A DNA stretch of 64,000 bases from NCBI GenBank assembly GCA_963730735.1, contig CAVSSX010000007.1:620001-684000 (forward strand). Reading direction: 5' to 3'. Every line of letters begins with the position of its first letter. Within the stretch, counting starts at the first letter, position 1. Made by a program: the position numbers and the translations under genes. The notes under the pieces were generated by a model. The model worked only from the letters and a program-made list of their open reading frames with translations. It had not been told where the DNA came from and made no database searches. Below are positions 1-9,906 of this stretch, in pieces. Source of the DNA: CAVSSX01 sp963730735. Its GTDB lineage: Bacteria; Actinomycetota; Acidimicrobiia; Acidimicrobiales; RAAP-2.

Positions 1-1
1 G

Positions 2-877
<876 letters not shown>

Positions 878-911
878 CGATCCCGCCACCGTCCCTCGTG
901 ACGATGGTTGA

Positions 912-942
912 CCTCGGCCGGGCCCCCGTGGCCCGGCCGAGG
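912..942 (+). terminator. Strong hairpin, probable groEL terminator
   Basis: A perfect 13-bp inverted repeat (912-924 with 930-942) encloses a 5-base loop, 35 bases after the groEL stop codon. There is no T-run, as is common for actinobacterial terminators. It also argues against starting the next gene at the TTG at 908. Confidence 0.65.
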
Positions 943-983
943 CGCGTCCGCCGGGGCCCGGGTCACCGACCGACCGCCGTCGC

Positions 984-989
984 TAGGGT
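984..989 (+). promoter_or_regulatory. -10 element TAGGGT of a leaderless transcript
   Basis: TAGGGT lies 7 bases before a GTG at 997 that has no Shine-Dalgarno sequence. This matches the leaderless pattern seen repeatedly in this window and places the Nudix gene start at 997. Confidence 0.45.
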
Positions 990-996
990 CACGCCC

Positions 997-1768
997 GTGT
1001 CCGGCCCCGACTGACCCGCCGCGGTTCCCGCCCCAGGTCATCCCCCGGCCCGCCGGGGCCCGACCGGGGGACGTCGCGCCGTGGGCCACCCTCGATCCGG
1101 CGGCCCGGCGGGGCCTCACGCTGGACGTGGTGGTCGGGCGCTTGGCCGCCGCCGGCCGCACCGGCCCGCCGCCCTGGGACGACCCGGCCGGGGGGCTCGA
1201 CGGGGACATGGTCCTCGACACGGCCGACCCCCGGCTGGCGGCCTCGCCCTCGGCCGTGCTGGTCATCCTGTTCGAAGAGGAGGGGGAGGCCCGGGTGGTC
1301 CTCACCCGTCGGTCGTCGCGGCTGCGCTCCCACACCAGCCAGATCAGCTTCCCCGGTGGCCGGCTCGACCCGGGGGAGGACGTGGCCACCGCCGCCCGCC
1401 GGGAGGCCGAGGAGGAGGTCGGGCTGACCGGGCCGATGACCACGGTGGGTTGGCTCCGTCCGGTCCACACGCTGTCGTCGGGCTCGATGATCGCCCCGGT
1501 GGTGGTGGCCCTCCCGGCCCGTCCGCAGCTGGTGGCCAGTCCCGACGAGGTCGACCGGGTCTTCGACGTTGCCCTGGCCGACCTGGCGGCCGACGGGGTC
1601 TTCCACGAGGAGCGGTGGGCCCGGCCGGACCTGCTCGACCCGACGTCAGCCGATGGCAGTTTCCCGGTCTGGTTCTTCGAAGTCGCCGGCGAGACGGTGT
1701 GGGGTGCGACCGCCCGGCTCCTGACCGAGCTGGTCTCGGTGGCCGTGGGCGTCGCCCACCGACCGTGA
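997..1768 (+). CDS. Nudix hydrolase, CoA pyrophosphatase-like (frame broken near start)
   Basis: A Nudix-fold hydrolase of the CoA-diphosphatase (NudL/YeaB-like) type, which cleaves pyrophosphate bonds in CoA or related nucleoside diphosphate derivatives in the cytoplasm. The Nudix box is visible: GGRLDPGED, then AARREAEEEVGL. It is preceded by RSSRLRSHTSQISFPGG, the UPF0035-type signature of CoA pyrophosphatases. The in-frame TTG at 908 is unlikely because it would lie inside the groEL hairpin. The GTG at 997, just downstream of TAGGGT, gives VSGPD and then a stop. One base change near 1010 would join it to the main frame (PPRFPPQVIPRPAG), so I treat this as a single-base indel. Length would be about 257 residues. 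Family assignment is firm; the exact substrate is inferred. Confidence 0.8.
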
Positions 1769-1908
1769 CGACCTCGGCCGGGAAATCGGCCGACCGGCGC
1801 CCGAAAGGGCACGGAGGGCACCTCCGCAGCCGATAACCTTGGGGGACGTCGGAGTGTCGGCCCGGCGGAAATCGAGGACGGGCTGGACGAGGGCCGGAGG
1901 GCGCACTG

Positions 1909-3072
1909 GTGGCTGAGATCGAGATCGGCATTTTCAAGTCCGGGCGTCAGGCCTACGGGTTCGACGACATCGCCATCGTGCCCAGTCGGCGCACCCGGGA
2001 CCCCGAGGACGTCGACATCTCCTGGGAGATCGACGCCTACAGCTTCGAGTTGCCCCTGCTCGGCTCGGCCATGGACGGCGTGGTCAGCCCCCACACGGCC
2101 ATCGAGATCGGCCGCCTGGGTGGCCTGGGCGTCCTCAACCTGGAGGGTCTGTGGACCCGCTACGAGGACCCCACCGCCTTGTTCGACGAGATCCGTGAGC
2201 TCGACGACGAGAAGGCCACCTCCCGGATGCAGCAGATGTACGCCGAGCCGGTCAAGCTCGAGCTGGTCACCGAGCGCATCCGCCAGGTGAAGGAGGCCGG
2301 GGTCACCGTGGCCGCCTCGGTCACCCCGCAGCGGACCGAGGCCCTCGCCCCGGCCATCCTCGCCGCCGAGCTGGACCTGCTCGTGATCCAGGGCACGGTG
2401 GTCTCGGCCGAGCACGTGTCGAAGACCTCCGAGCCCCTCAACCTGAAGCGGTTCATTCGCGAGTTCGACATCCCGGTGATCGTCGGCGGTTGCGCCTCCT
2501 ACCAAGCCGGCCTGCACCTCATGCGGACCGGCGCCGTCGGTGTCCTGGTCGGCGTGGGCCCGGGCAACGCCTGCACCACCCGGGGCGTGCTCGGCATCGG
2601 CGTGCCCCAGGCCACGGCGATCGCCGACGTGGCCGGTGCCCGGATGCGCCACCTCGACGAGACCGGCGTCTACGTCCATGTCATCGCCGACGGCGGCATG
2701 TCCAAGGGCGGCGACGTGGCCAAGGCCATCGCCTGTGGCGCCGACGCCGTCATGCTCGGCTCGCCGCTGTCGTCGGCCCAGGAGGCCCCGGCCCGCGGCT
2801 TCCACTGGGGCATGGCCACCTTCCACCCGACGCTGCCACGCGGCGCCCGGGTGCGCACCGGTGTCCGGGGCAGCCTGAAGGAGATCCTCCTCGGCCCAGC
2901 CCACGAGAACGACGGCCGCATGAACCTCTTCGGCGCCCTGCGCACCTCCATGGCCACCTGCGGCTACGAGACGGTCAAGGAGTTCCAGAAGGCCGAGGTC
3001 ATGTTGGCCCCCTCCCTGCAGACCGAGGGCAAGCAGCTCCAGCGGTCCCAGGGCGTAGGCATGGGCCATTGA
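1909..3072 (+). CDS. guaB3: GuaB3 family IMP dehydrogenase-related protein
   Basis: A 387-residue (beta/alpha)8 protein of the IMP dehydrogenase/GMP reductase superfamily, lacking the CBS pair of canonical GuaB. The catalytic-loop cysteine is present in VGPGNACTTRGVLG, and GSAMDGVVS and HVIADGGMSKGGDVAKA match phosphate- and base-binding segments. Actinobacteria usually carry this protein beside guaA in addition to true guaB. It was long called a putative IMP dehydrogenase; its cyanobacterial relative has that activity, while the actinobacterial function is not settled. The GTG start at 1909 begins VAEIEIG, the usual N-terminus. The stop codon overlaps the TTG start of guaA (TTGA), indicating translational coupling in a guanine-nucleotide operon. 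Confidence 0.9.
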   Translation: MAEIEIGIFKSGRQAYGFDDIAIVPSRRTRDPEDVDISWEIDAYSFELPLLGSAMDGVVSPHTAIEIGRLGGLGVLNLEGLWTRYEDPTALFDEIRELDDEKATSRMQQMYAEPVKLELVTERIRQVKEAGVTVAASVTPQRTEALAPAILAAELDLLVIQGTVVSAEHVSKTSEPLNLKRFIREFDIPVIVGGCASYQAGLHLMRTGAVGVLVGVGPGNACTTRGVLGIGVPQATAIADVAGARMRHLDETGVYVHVIADGGMSKGGDVAKAIACGADAVMLGSPLSSAQEAPARGFHWGMATFHPTLPRGARVRTGVRGSLKEILLGPAHENDGRMNLFGALRTSMATCGYETVKEFQKAEVMLAPSLQTEGKQLQRSQGVGMGH

Positions 3073-4641
3073 CACCAGTCGACGACGTCGTCCTCGTCGT
3101 CGACTTCGGTGCGCAGTACGCCCGGCTGATCGCCCGTCGGGTCCGGGAGGCCCACGTCTACTCCGAGATCGTCGCCCCGACCATGTCGGTGGCCGAGATC
3201 GTGGCCCGCCGACCCAAGGGCATCATCCTGTCGGGCGGCCCGAAGTCGGTCTACGAGGTCCCGGCCCCGAGCATCGACCCGGCCATCTACGACGCCGGTA
3301 TCCCGATCCTCGGGATCTGCTACGGCGCCCAGCTCTTGGTCCAGCAGCTGGGCGGCACGGTGGCCCACACCGGCCGGGGTGAGTACGGCCGGACGCAGCT
3401 GAGCGTGTCGGGGCCGCCCTCGCCCCTGTTCGTCGACTGGCCGGCCGACCCCCAGGTCTGGATGAGCCACGGCGACGCCATCACCGAGGTGCCGGAGGGC
3501 TTCGTCGCCTGCGCGTCCAGCCCCGAGGCCCCGGTCGCCGCCCTCTACGACCCTGAGCGCCGGATCCACGGGGTGCAGTTCCACCCCGAGGTGGTCCACA
3601 CCGACCGGGGCAAGGAGCTCATCGAGCGGTTCTGCCAGGAGGTCTGCGGGATCCCGCCCACGTGGACCCACGTCTCGATCATCGAGAGCCAGGTCGAGGC
3701 GGTGCGGGCCCAGGTCGGCCCGGACCGGGTGCTGTGCGCCCTGTCGGGCGGGGTGGACTCGGCGGTGGCCGCCGCTCTGGTCCACAAGGCCATCGGGGAC
3801 CAGCTGACCTGTGTCTTCGTCGACACCGGCCTGATGCGGGCCGGCGAGGCCGACCAGGTCGAAGAGACCTTCCGCCGCCAGTTCCACGTGGACCTCATCC
3901 ACGTGAAGGCGGCCGACCGGTTCTTCGAGCAGCTGGCCGGGGTGACCGACCCCGAGCGCAAGCGCAAGATCATCGGCGAGCTCTTCATCCGGATCTTCGA
4001 GGAGGTGGCCCGGGACCTCGGGGCCGGTGCCGACGCGGCCGCCCACACCGCGGCGCCGCGCTTCTTGGTCCAGGGGACGCTGTACCCCGACGTGATCGAG
4101 TCGGGGAGCGGCAGCGCCGCCAACATCAAGTCCCACCACAACGTGGGGGGGCTGCCCGAGGACCTGGCCTTCGACCTGATCGAGCCGCTCCGCCTGCTCT
4201 TCAAGGACGAGGTGCGGGCGGTCGGCGAGGAGCTGGGCCTGCCCCACGAGATCGTCTGGCGCCAGCCGTTCCCGGGCCCGGGGCTGGCCGTGCGGATCGT
4301 CGGCGAGGTCACCCCGGAGCGGGCCGACGATCCTGCGGGCGGCCGACGCCGTGGTGATCGAGGAGATCCGCAAGGCCGGCCTCTACGGCGAGCTGTGGCA
4401 GAGCTTCGCCGTGCTGCCGGCCGTGCGCACCGTGGGCGTGATGGGCGACGGCCGGACCTACGCCTACCCGATCGTGATCCGGGCGGTGACGAGCGACGAC
4501 GCCATGACCGCCGACTGGGCCCGCCTGCCCTACGACCTGGTCGAGCGGATGGCCTCGCGCATCATCAACGAGGTCGACGGGGTGAACCGGGTGGCGCTCG
4601 ACGTGACCTCGAAGCCCCCGGGCACCATCGAGTGGGAGTGA
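3069..4641 (+). CDS. guaA: GMP synthase (glutamine-hydrolysing), frame broken near 4329
   Basis: GMP synthase converts XMP, ATP and glutamine to GMP, the last step of guanine nucleotide synthesis. The glutaminase domain shows DFGAQYARLI, the nucleophile in GICYGAQLL, and FHPEVVHT for the His/Glu of the triad. The ATP pyrophosphatase domain has the P-loop CALSGGVDSAVAA, and the dimerisation domain ends in the invariant SKPPGTIEWE. The TTG at 3069 overlaps the guaB3 stop and gives LTPVDDVVLVVDFGAQY. The frame is lost at PERADD near base 4329: one extra G there restores ILRAADAVVIEEIRKAGLYG in the next frame. Since guaA is normally essential and both halves are perfectly conserved, I take this as a sequencing indel. 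Full length would be about 523 residues. Confidence 0.93.
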
Positions 4642-4651
4642 GCGCCCGACG

Positions 4652-7093
4652 ATGAGTGACACCCAGGCCACCATGGCATGGGAGGAGCCGCTCTCCGACG
4701 ACGAGGACGACGGGCCGGCCCCCGACGACCTCGCCGTCTGGCCGGGCCACGAGCAGCCGCCCTCCCCGCCCCACCTCCCCTTCGACGACACCGACGAGGG
4801 CCGCGGCCCGGTCGTGGCCACGGCGGTCGGCGACCGGTGGGCCGAGCTGCGCTCGCCCGGGCTGATCGACCCGGCGGCCCTGGTCGAGGGCCTGACCGAG
4901 CCCCAGCGCCAGGCGGCCGAGCACCGGGGCGGGCCGCTCTTGGTGGTGGCCGGCGCCGGCTCGGGCAAGACCCGGGTCCTGACCCGGCGCATCGCCCACC
5001 TGCTGGCCACCGGCGACGCCACCACGCGCCAGATCCTGGCCATCACCTTCACCAACAAAGCGGCCGACGAGATGCGGCGCCGGGTGGTGGACCTGGTGGG
5101 GCCGCGGGCCGAGCGCATGTGGGTGTCGACCTTCCACTCGGCCTGCCTGCGCATCCTGCGCTCCCACGCCCATCGTCTCGGGTACCAGCCGACGTTCACC
5201 GTCTACGACGACACCGACTCGCGCCGGATGATCGAGCTGGTGATGGCCGAGCTGGGCCTCGACACCAAGCGACTGCCGCCGCGCTCGGTGGCCGCCGTGA
5301 TCGGCCAGGCCAAGGCGGAGCTGATCGACTTCGAGTCCTTCCGGGCGGGGGCCCAGTCCGAGGGCGACCCCTTCCGCCGGCGGATCGGCGACGTCTACGC
5401 CGAGTACCAGCGCCGGCTGCTGGCGGCCAACGCCATGGACTTCGACGACCTCCTGATGCTGGCGGTCAACGTGCTGCAGTCCTGCGACGACGTGCTGGAC
5501 GCCTACCAGGAGCGCTTCAAGCACATCCTGGTCGACGAGTACCAGGACACCAACCGGGCCCAGAACGAGCTGGTCCTGCTGCTCGGGCGCAAGCACGGCA
5601 ACGTCACGGTGGTCGGCGACTCCGACCAGTCGGTCTACAAGTGGCGGGGCGCCGACATCTCCAACATCTTGGACTTCGAGTCGACGTTCCCCAACGCCTC
5701 GGTGGTCCTGCTCGAGCAGAACTTCCGCTCGACCCAGGTCATCCTGGACGCCGCCAACGCCGTCATCGCCAACAACCTGGGCCGCCGGCCCAAGCGCCTG
5801 TTCACCGAGGACGAGGCCGGCCCGCCGATCCTGCGCTACCGGGCCGAGGACGAGCGCGACGAGGCGGCCTGGGTGGCCTCGGAGATCCTGCGCCTCCACC
5901 ACGCCGAGGGGCTGGCCTTCGGCGACGCGGCCATCTTCTACCGGACCAACGCCCAGTCCCGGGTGCTCGAGGACGCCCTGATCTTCTCGGGCGTGCCCTA
6001 CAAGGTGGTGGGCGGCTCCCGCTTCTACGACCGTCGGGAGATCAAGGACCTCCTGGCCTACGTGCGGTTGCTGGCCAACCCGGCCGACGAGGTCTCGGCC
6101 CGTCGGATCGTCAACGTGCCCAAGCGGGGGATCGGCACCACCTCGGTGGCCAAGCTCGGGGCGTGGGCGGCCAGGAACGGGACCTCCTTCGACGCCGCCA
6201 TCGCCTCGGCCGCCGACGCCGGCCTCTCGGGCAAGGCGTTGAAGGGGGCCGAGGAGCTGGCGGCGACGCTGGCCGAGCTGCGGGGGATGCTGGGGTCGGT
6301 CGGCCCGGGGACGCTGGTCCAGGCCACGGCCGAGCGGACGGGCTACCTGAAGGAGCTGGTGGCCGAACGGTCCCACGAGGCCGACGGTCGCATCGAGAAC
6401 ATCGCCGAGCTGGTCGGCGTGGCCGGCGAGTTCGAGGAGGTCCCCGAGTTCCTCGAGACGGTGGCCCTGGTGGCCGACTCCGACGAGATCGACGGCGACG
6501 GCACGCGGGTGTCGATGATGACCCTGCACACGGCCAAGGGCCTCGAGTTCCCGGCGGTGTTCCTGGTCGGCCTGGAGGACGGGATCTTCCCCCACTTCCG
6601 GTCGCTCGGCGAGCCCCTGGAGCTCGAGGAGGAGCGGCGGCTCTGCTACGTGGGCATCACCCGGGCCCGCCGGCACCTGGCCGTCACCCACGCCTGGGTG
6701 CGCTCGCTGTGGGGTCAGACCCAGCACAACATCCCGAGCCGGTTCCTGGCCGAGCTCCCGGCCGAGCTGGTGAAGGACGTGGGCCTGGTGGCCCCCCGGC
6801 CCCGCATCGGGGTGGGCTCGTCCAGCGGTGCCGCCCGGGTCCCCGGCGGTGCGGCAGCCTTCGGGGGCACCCTGCCGAGCGGGGTGGCGCCGGTCCGGCG
6901 GACCGAGCGCACGACCACCGGGGCCGAGAAGCTCGAGCTGGTGCCGGGCGAGACGGTGGTCCACGACCACTGGGGCGAGGGGGTGGTGGTGGCCACCAAG
7001 GGCCAGGGCGACAAGGCCCAGGCGACGGTGCGTTTCGGCAAGGTCGGGCAGAAGCACCTGCTGCTCTCGGCCACGCCGCTGCGCCGTCCCTGA
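4652..7093 (+). CDS. pcrA: UvrD/PcrA-type DNA helicase
   Basis: An 813-residue superfamily 1A 3'-5' DNA helicase that unwinds DNA in repair and clears replication conflicts. Motifs in order: Q motif LTEPQRQAAEH, Walker A VVAGAGSGKTRVL, Ia FTNKAADEM, Walker B VDEYQDTN, motif III VVGDSDQSVYKWRGAD, motif IV LEQNFRST, and motifs V/VI MTLHTAKGLEFP and YVGITRARRHL. The C-terminus (VVHDHWGEGVVVATKG) is the Tudor-like RNA-polymerase-binding domain typical of PcrA. An acidic N-terminal extension of about 80 residues is poorly conserved. The ATG at 4652 lies 10 bases after the guaA stop, so the genes may be co-transcribed. PcrA is favoured over UvrD2 because no HRDC domain is present. Confidence 0.93.
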   Translation: MSDTQATMAWEEPLSDDEDDGPAPDDLAVWPGHEQPPSPPHLPFDDTDEGRGPVVATAVGDRWAELRSPGLIDPAALVEGLTEPQRQAAEHRGGPLLVVAGAGSGKTRVLTRRIAHLLATGDATTRQILAITFTNKAADEMRRRVVDLVGPRAERMWVSTFHSACLRILRSHAHRLGYQPTFTVYDDTDSRRMIELVMAELGLDTKRLPPRSVAAVIGQAKAELIDFESFRAGAQSEGDPFRRRIGDVYAEYQRRLLAANAMDFDDLLMLAVNVLQSCDDVLDAYQERFKHILVDEYQDTNRAQNELVLLLGRKHGNVTVVGDSDQSVYKWRGADISNILDFESTFPNASVVLLEQNFRSTQVILDAANAVIANNLGRRPKRLFTEDEAGPPILRYRAEDERDEAAWVASEILRLHHAEGLAFGDAAIFYRTNAQSRVLEDALIFSGVPYKVVGGSRFYDRREIKDLLAYVRLLANPADEVSARRIVNVPKRGIGTTSVAKLGAWAARNGTSFDAAIASAADAGLSGKALKGAEELAATLAELRGMLGSVGPGTLVQATAERTGYLKELVAERSHEADGRIENIAELVGVAGEFEEVPEFLETVALVADSDEIDGDGTRVSMMTLHTAKGLEFPAVFLVGLEDGIFPHFRSLGEPLELEEERRLCYVGITRARRHLAVTHAWVRSLWGQTQHNIPSRFLAELPAELVKDVGLVAPRPRIGVGSSSGAARVPGGAAAFGGTLPSGVAPVRRTERTTTGAEKLELVPGETVVHDHWGEGVVVATKGQGDKAQATVRFGKVGQKHLLLSATPLRRP

Positions 7094-7135
7094 CCTTTTC
7101 CGGGCCCGTCTGGCGCCCCGGGGGGCAGTCGGGCC

Positions 7136-7141
7136 TATCAT
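7136..7141 (+). promoter_or_regulatory. -10 element TATCAT, leaderless start at 7151
   Basis: TATCAT is 9 bases before the ATG at 7151 with no ribosome-binding site between them, so the transcript probably begins at or near the start codon. Confidence 0.45.
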
Positions 7142-7150
7142 CGGGGATCG

Positions 7151-7567
7151 ATGAAACGTCCATACCGGGTGGTGGTGGCCAAGCCGGGTCTTGACGGCCA
7201 CGACCGAGGCGCCAAGGTCATTGCTCGAGCACTCCGTGACGACGGCTTCGAGGTCGTCTACACCGGGCTCCACCAGACCCCCGAGCAGGTGGTGGCGGCG
7301 GTGATCCAAGAGGACGCCGACGCCGTCGGGCTGTCGCTGCTCTCCGGGGCCCACCTCACGCTGGTGCCCCGGGTGATGGAAGGCCTGAAGGAACAGGGTC
7401 GCGAGGACGTGCTGGTGCTGGTCGGGGGGATCATCCCGACCGCCGACATCCCCACCCTCAAGGCCCAGGGCGTGGCCGAGGTGTTCACGCCCGGGGCCCC
7501 GCTCCCGTCCATCGGCCGCTGGCTGGCCGACGCCCTCGACGCCCGGGAGGAGACCATCGGGGTCTGA
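7151..7567 (+). CDS. Cobalamin-binding domain protein (acyl-CoA mutase small subunit type)
   Basis: A 138-residue stand-alone B12-binding domain, equivalent to the C-terminal domain of methylmalonyl-CoA mutase. The cobalt-ligating signature LDGHDRG (DxHxxG) lies at residues 14-20, followed by SLLSGAH and VGGIIPTAD, which line the cobalamin tail. Stand-alone small subunits pair with a large substrate-binding subunit in methylmalonyl-, ethylmalonyl- or hydroxyisobutyryl-CoA mutases; no large subunit lies nearby, so the acyl-CoA cannot be named. Succinyl-CoA synthetase genes follow immediately, a sensible context for a methylmalonyl-CoA to succinyl-CoA route. It also shows the organism uses B12, which the riboswitch-controlled cassette near 62 kb may supply. 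Confidence 0.88.
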   Translation: MKRPYRVVVAKPGLDGHDRGAKVIARALRDDGFEVVYTGLHQTPEQVVAAVIQEDADAVGLSLLSGAHLTLVPRVMEGLKEQGREDVLVLVGGIIPTADIPTLKAQGVAEVFTPGAPLPSIGRWLADALDAREETIGV

Positions 7568-7690
7568 GGCCCCGGGGTACCGGCCGGGCGGCGCTGCCCC
7601 TGCGGCCGGGCTCCGACGGTCGTCCACGTCACCACGCCGTAGAGGTCGACGCCGTCGGCAGCGGGACGGCCGGCCCGCAGGATCGAACAC

Positions 7691-7725
7691 CGCAGCACCC
7701 AGAACCGCAGCACCCAGAACCGCAG
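7691..7725. repeat. Short tandem repeat, 15-bp unit, 2.3 copies
   Basis: The unit CGCAGCACCCAGAAC occurs at 7691-7705 and 7706-7720, followed by CGCAG, in the spacer upstream of sucC. Its significance is unknown; it may be simple slippage. Confidence 0.7.
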
Positions 7726-7752
7726 TTCCGGCAATACGAGGAGAGGACAGCA

Positions 7753-8892
7753 GTGGATCTCTACGAGTACCAGGGCAAGCAGTACTTCGCCCGCTTCGGC
7801 ATCCCGACGTCACCCGGTGGCGTCGCCGACACGCCCGACGAGGCGGTCGCCGTGGCCGACGAGGCCGGCTACCCGGTGGTCGTCAAGGCCCAGGTCAAGG
7901 TGGGTGGCCGGGGCAAGGCCGGCGGCATCAAGATCGCCGACAACGCCGAGGAGGCCCGGACCTATGCCGAGGCCATCCTCGGCATGGACATCAAGGGCCA
8001 CACGGTGCACCGCATCTGGCTCGAGCACTCCTCGGACATCGCCAAGGAGTACTACGCCAGCTTCACCCTGGACCGTCAGGCCAAGCTGCACTTCGGCATG
8101 CTGTCGGCCGAGGGCGGGGTGGAGATCGAGGAGGTCGCCCAGACCAACCCCGACGCCATCGCCAAGATCCACATCAACCCGCTGCTCGGGCTGGACGCCG
8201 CCACCGCCCGCCGCTGGGTCGACGAGGCCAACCTGGACGAGGAGGCCCGTGACCAGGCCGCCGAGGTCCTCGTGCGGCTGTACCGCTGCTACGTCGAGGG
8301 CGACTGCGACCTGGCCGAGATCAACCCGCTGATCCTCACGACCGAGGGCAAGGTCCACGCCCTCGACGCCAAGGTCACGCTGGACGAGAACGCCGCCTTC
8401 CGGCACCCCGAGTGGGAGGAGTTCGAGGACTCGTCCAACGAGGACGAGCGGGAGACCCTGGCCAAGTCCCGGGGCCTCAACTACATCGGCCTCTCGGGCT
8501 CGGTCGGCATCATCGCCAACGGCGCCGGGCTGGCCATGAGCACCCTCGACGTGGTCACCCAGGCCGGCGGGACGGCGGCCAACTTCCTCGACATCGGCGG
8601 CGGCGCCAACGCCGACGTGATGACCGCCGCCCTCGAGGTCATCAACTCGGACCCGGCCGTGCGGTCGATCTTCGTCAACATCTTCGGCGGCATCACCCGG
8701 GTCGACGAGGTGGCCAAGGGCATCATCGAGGCCCTGAGCCGGGTCGAGATCCGCTCGCCGATCGTGCTCCGGCTCGACGGCACCAACGTCGACCAGGGCC
8801 GGGCACTCCTGGCCGACCACCTGAACGACCGGCTCATCGCCGAGCCGACCATGCTGGACGCCGCCCGCCGGGCCGTGGCCCTCGCCGGCTGA
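7753..8892 (+). CDS. sucC: Succinyl-CoA synthetase (ADP-forming) subunit beta
   Basis: The 379-residue beta subunit of succinate-CoA ligase, which with SucD interconverts succinyl-CoA and succinate with ATP formation in the TCA cycle. The N-terminal ATP-grasp domain starts LYEYQGKQYFARFGIP and includes VVKAQVKVGGRGKAGGIK for nucleotide binding. The CoA-ligase domain has NGAGLAMSTLDV and FVNIFGGITRVDEVA, which contact the phosphohistidine loop. The GTG at 7753 is preceded by GAGGAGAGGA at a good distance, fixing the start. sucD follows 69 bases later. Length and all motifs are normal. Confidence 0.96.
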   Translation: MDLYEYQGKQYFARFGIPTSPGGVADTPDEAVAVADEAGYPVVVKAQVKVGGRGKAGGIKIADNAEEARTYAEAILGMDIKGHTVHRIWLEHSSDIAKEYYASFTLDRQAKLHFGMLSAEGGVEIEEVAQTNPDAIAKIHINPLLGLDAATARRWVDEANLDEEARDQAAEVLVRLYRCYVEGDCDLAEINPLILTTEGKVHALDAKVTLDENAAFRHPEWEEFEDSSNEDERETLAKSRGLNYIGLSGSVGIIANGAGLAMSTLDVVTQAGGTAANFLDIGGGANADVMTAALEVINSDPAVRSIFVNIFGGITRVDEVAKGIIEALSRVEIRSPIVLRLDGTNVDQGRALLADHLNDRLIAEPTMLDAARRAVALAG

Positions 8893-8961
8893 CCCGCCGC
8901 ACGAGCGCAGGACCGACCTCTCCCCCGGGCAGCGCGTCCCGGACCGACCCAGGAGCAAGCA

Positions 8962-9852
8962 ATGAGCATCTTCGTAGACGAGAACACCACCGTCATCATC
9001 CAGGGCATCAGCCCGACCAGCCAGGGCCTGTACCACGGCCTGCGCAACCGGGCCTACGGCACCAAGGTGGTGGCCGGGACCAACCCGAAGCGGGGTGGTG
9101 AGGACATCGAGGGCATCCCGGTGTACGCCACGGTGGCCGAGGCCGTCGAGGCCACCGGGGCCACGGCGTCGTTCATCTCGGTGCCGCCGCGCGGCGCCGC
9201 CGACGCCATCGTGGAGGCCGCCGCGGCCGGCGTCGCCTTCATCGTGTGCATCACCGAGGGCATCCCGGCCCAGGACGAGGCGGTGGCCTACAACCGGCTG
9301 CTCGAGGACTACCCCGACACCCGGCTGCTCGGCCCCAACTGCCCGGGGATCATCTCGCCCGGGAAGTGCAACATCGGCATCACGTCGGGTGACATCGCCC
9401 TGCCCGGCGGCCCCGTCGGCATCGTGAGCCGCTCGGGCACCTTGACCTACCAGGCGCTGCACGAGCTGTCCCAGCAGGGCATCGGCCAGACGACCTGCGT
9501 CGGCATCGGTGGCGACCCGGTCCCGGGGACCAACTTCATCGACTGCCTGGCGGCGTTCGAGGCCGACCCCGAGACCAAGGCCATCATGATGATCGGGGAG
9601 ATCGGCGGGTCGGCCGAGGAGGACGCCGCCGCCTTCATCGCCGACAACGTCACCAAGCCCATCGCCGCCTACATCGCCGGCGTCACCGCCCCTCCGGGGC
9701 GCAAGATGGGCCACGCCGGAGCCATCATCTCGGGTTCCCAGGGCACGGCCCAGGCCAAGATGGACGCCCTGTCGGCGGCCGGGGTCACCGTGGCCCAGAA
9801 CCCGACGGAGTGCGGCGAGCGGATGGTCGAGATCGTCCGGGGCCTGTCCTGA
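8962..9852 (+). CDS. sucD: Succinyl-CoA synthetase subunit alpha
   Basis: The 296-residue alpha subunit. The Rossmann CoA-binding domain is N-terminal (VIIQGISPTSQGLYHG), and the phosphorylated active-site histidine lies in GRKMGHAGAIIS near residue 250. GPNCPGIISPGKCNIG and GIGGDPVPGTNF are family signatures. The ATG at 8962 is preceded by AGGAGC. It forms an operon with sucC and is followed by purN, which has its own leaderless-type promoter. Confidence 0.96.
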   Translation: MSIFVDENTTVIIQGISPTSQGLYHGLRNRAYGTKVVAGTNPKRGGEDIEGIPVYATVAEAVEATGATASFISVPPRGAADAIVEAAAAGVAFIVCITEGIPAQDEAVAYNRLLEDYPDTRLLGPNCPGIISPGKCNIGITSGDIALPGGPVGIVSRSGTLTYQALHELSQQGIGQTTCVGIGGDPVPGTNFIDCLAAFEADPETKAIMMIGEIGGSAEEDAAAFIADNVTKPIAAYIAGVTAPPGRKMGHAGAIISGSQGTAQAKMDALSAAGVTVAQNPTECGERMVEIVRGLS

Positions 9853-9894
9853 CCGAGCGGTCGCGTCGTGCCGGGGCACGGTCCCGGTCATTGG

Positions 9895-9900
9895 TAGGTT
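9895..9900 (+). promoter_or_regulatory. -10 element TAGGTT, leaderless start of purN
   Basis: TAGGTT is 6 bases upstream of the GTG at 9907, with no Shine-Dalgarno sequence. This suggests purN-purH are transcribed separately from sucCD. Confidence 0.5.
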
Positions 9901-9906
9901 GGCCAG

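Noticed and set aside
7568..7752. Possible regulatory RNA upstream of sucC
   Set aside because: Only a 15-bp tandem repeat is visible; no conserved riboswitch core or stable hairpin was recognised.
4565..7813. A 1082-codon minus-strand frame opposite pcrA
   Set aside because: Shadow of the helicase gene, low-complexity composition, no start context.
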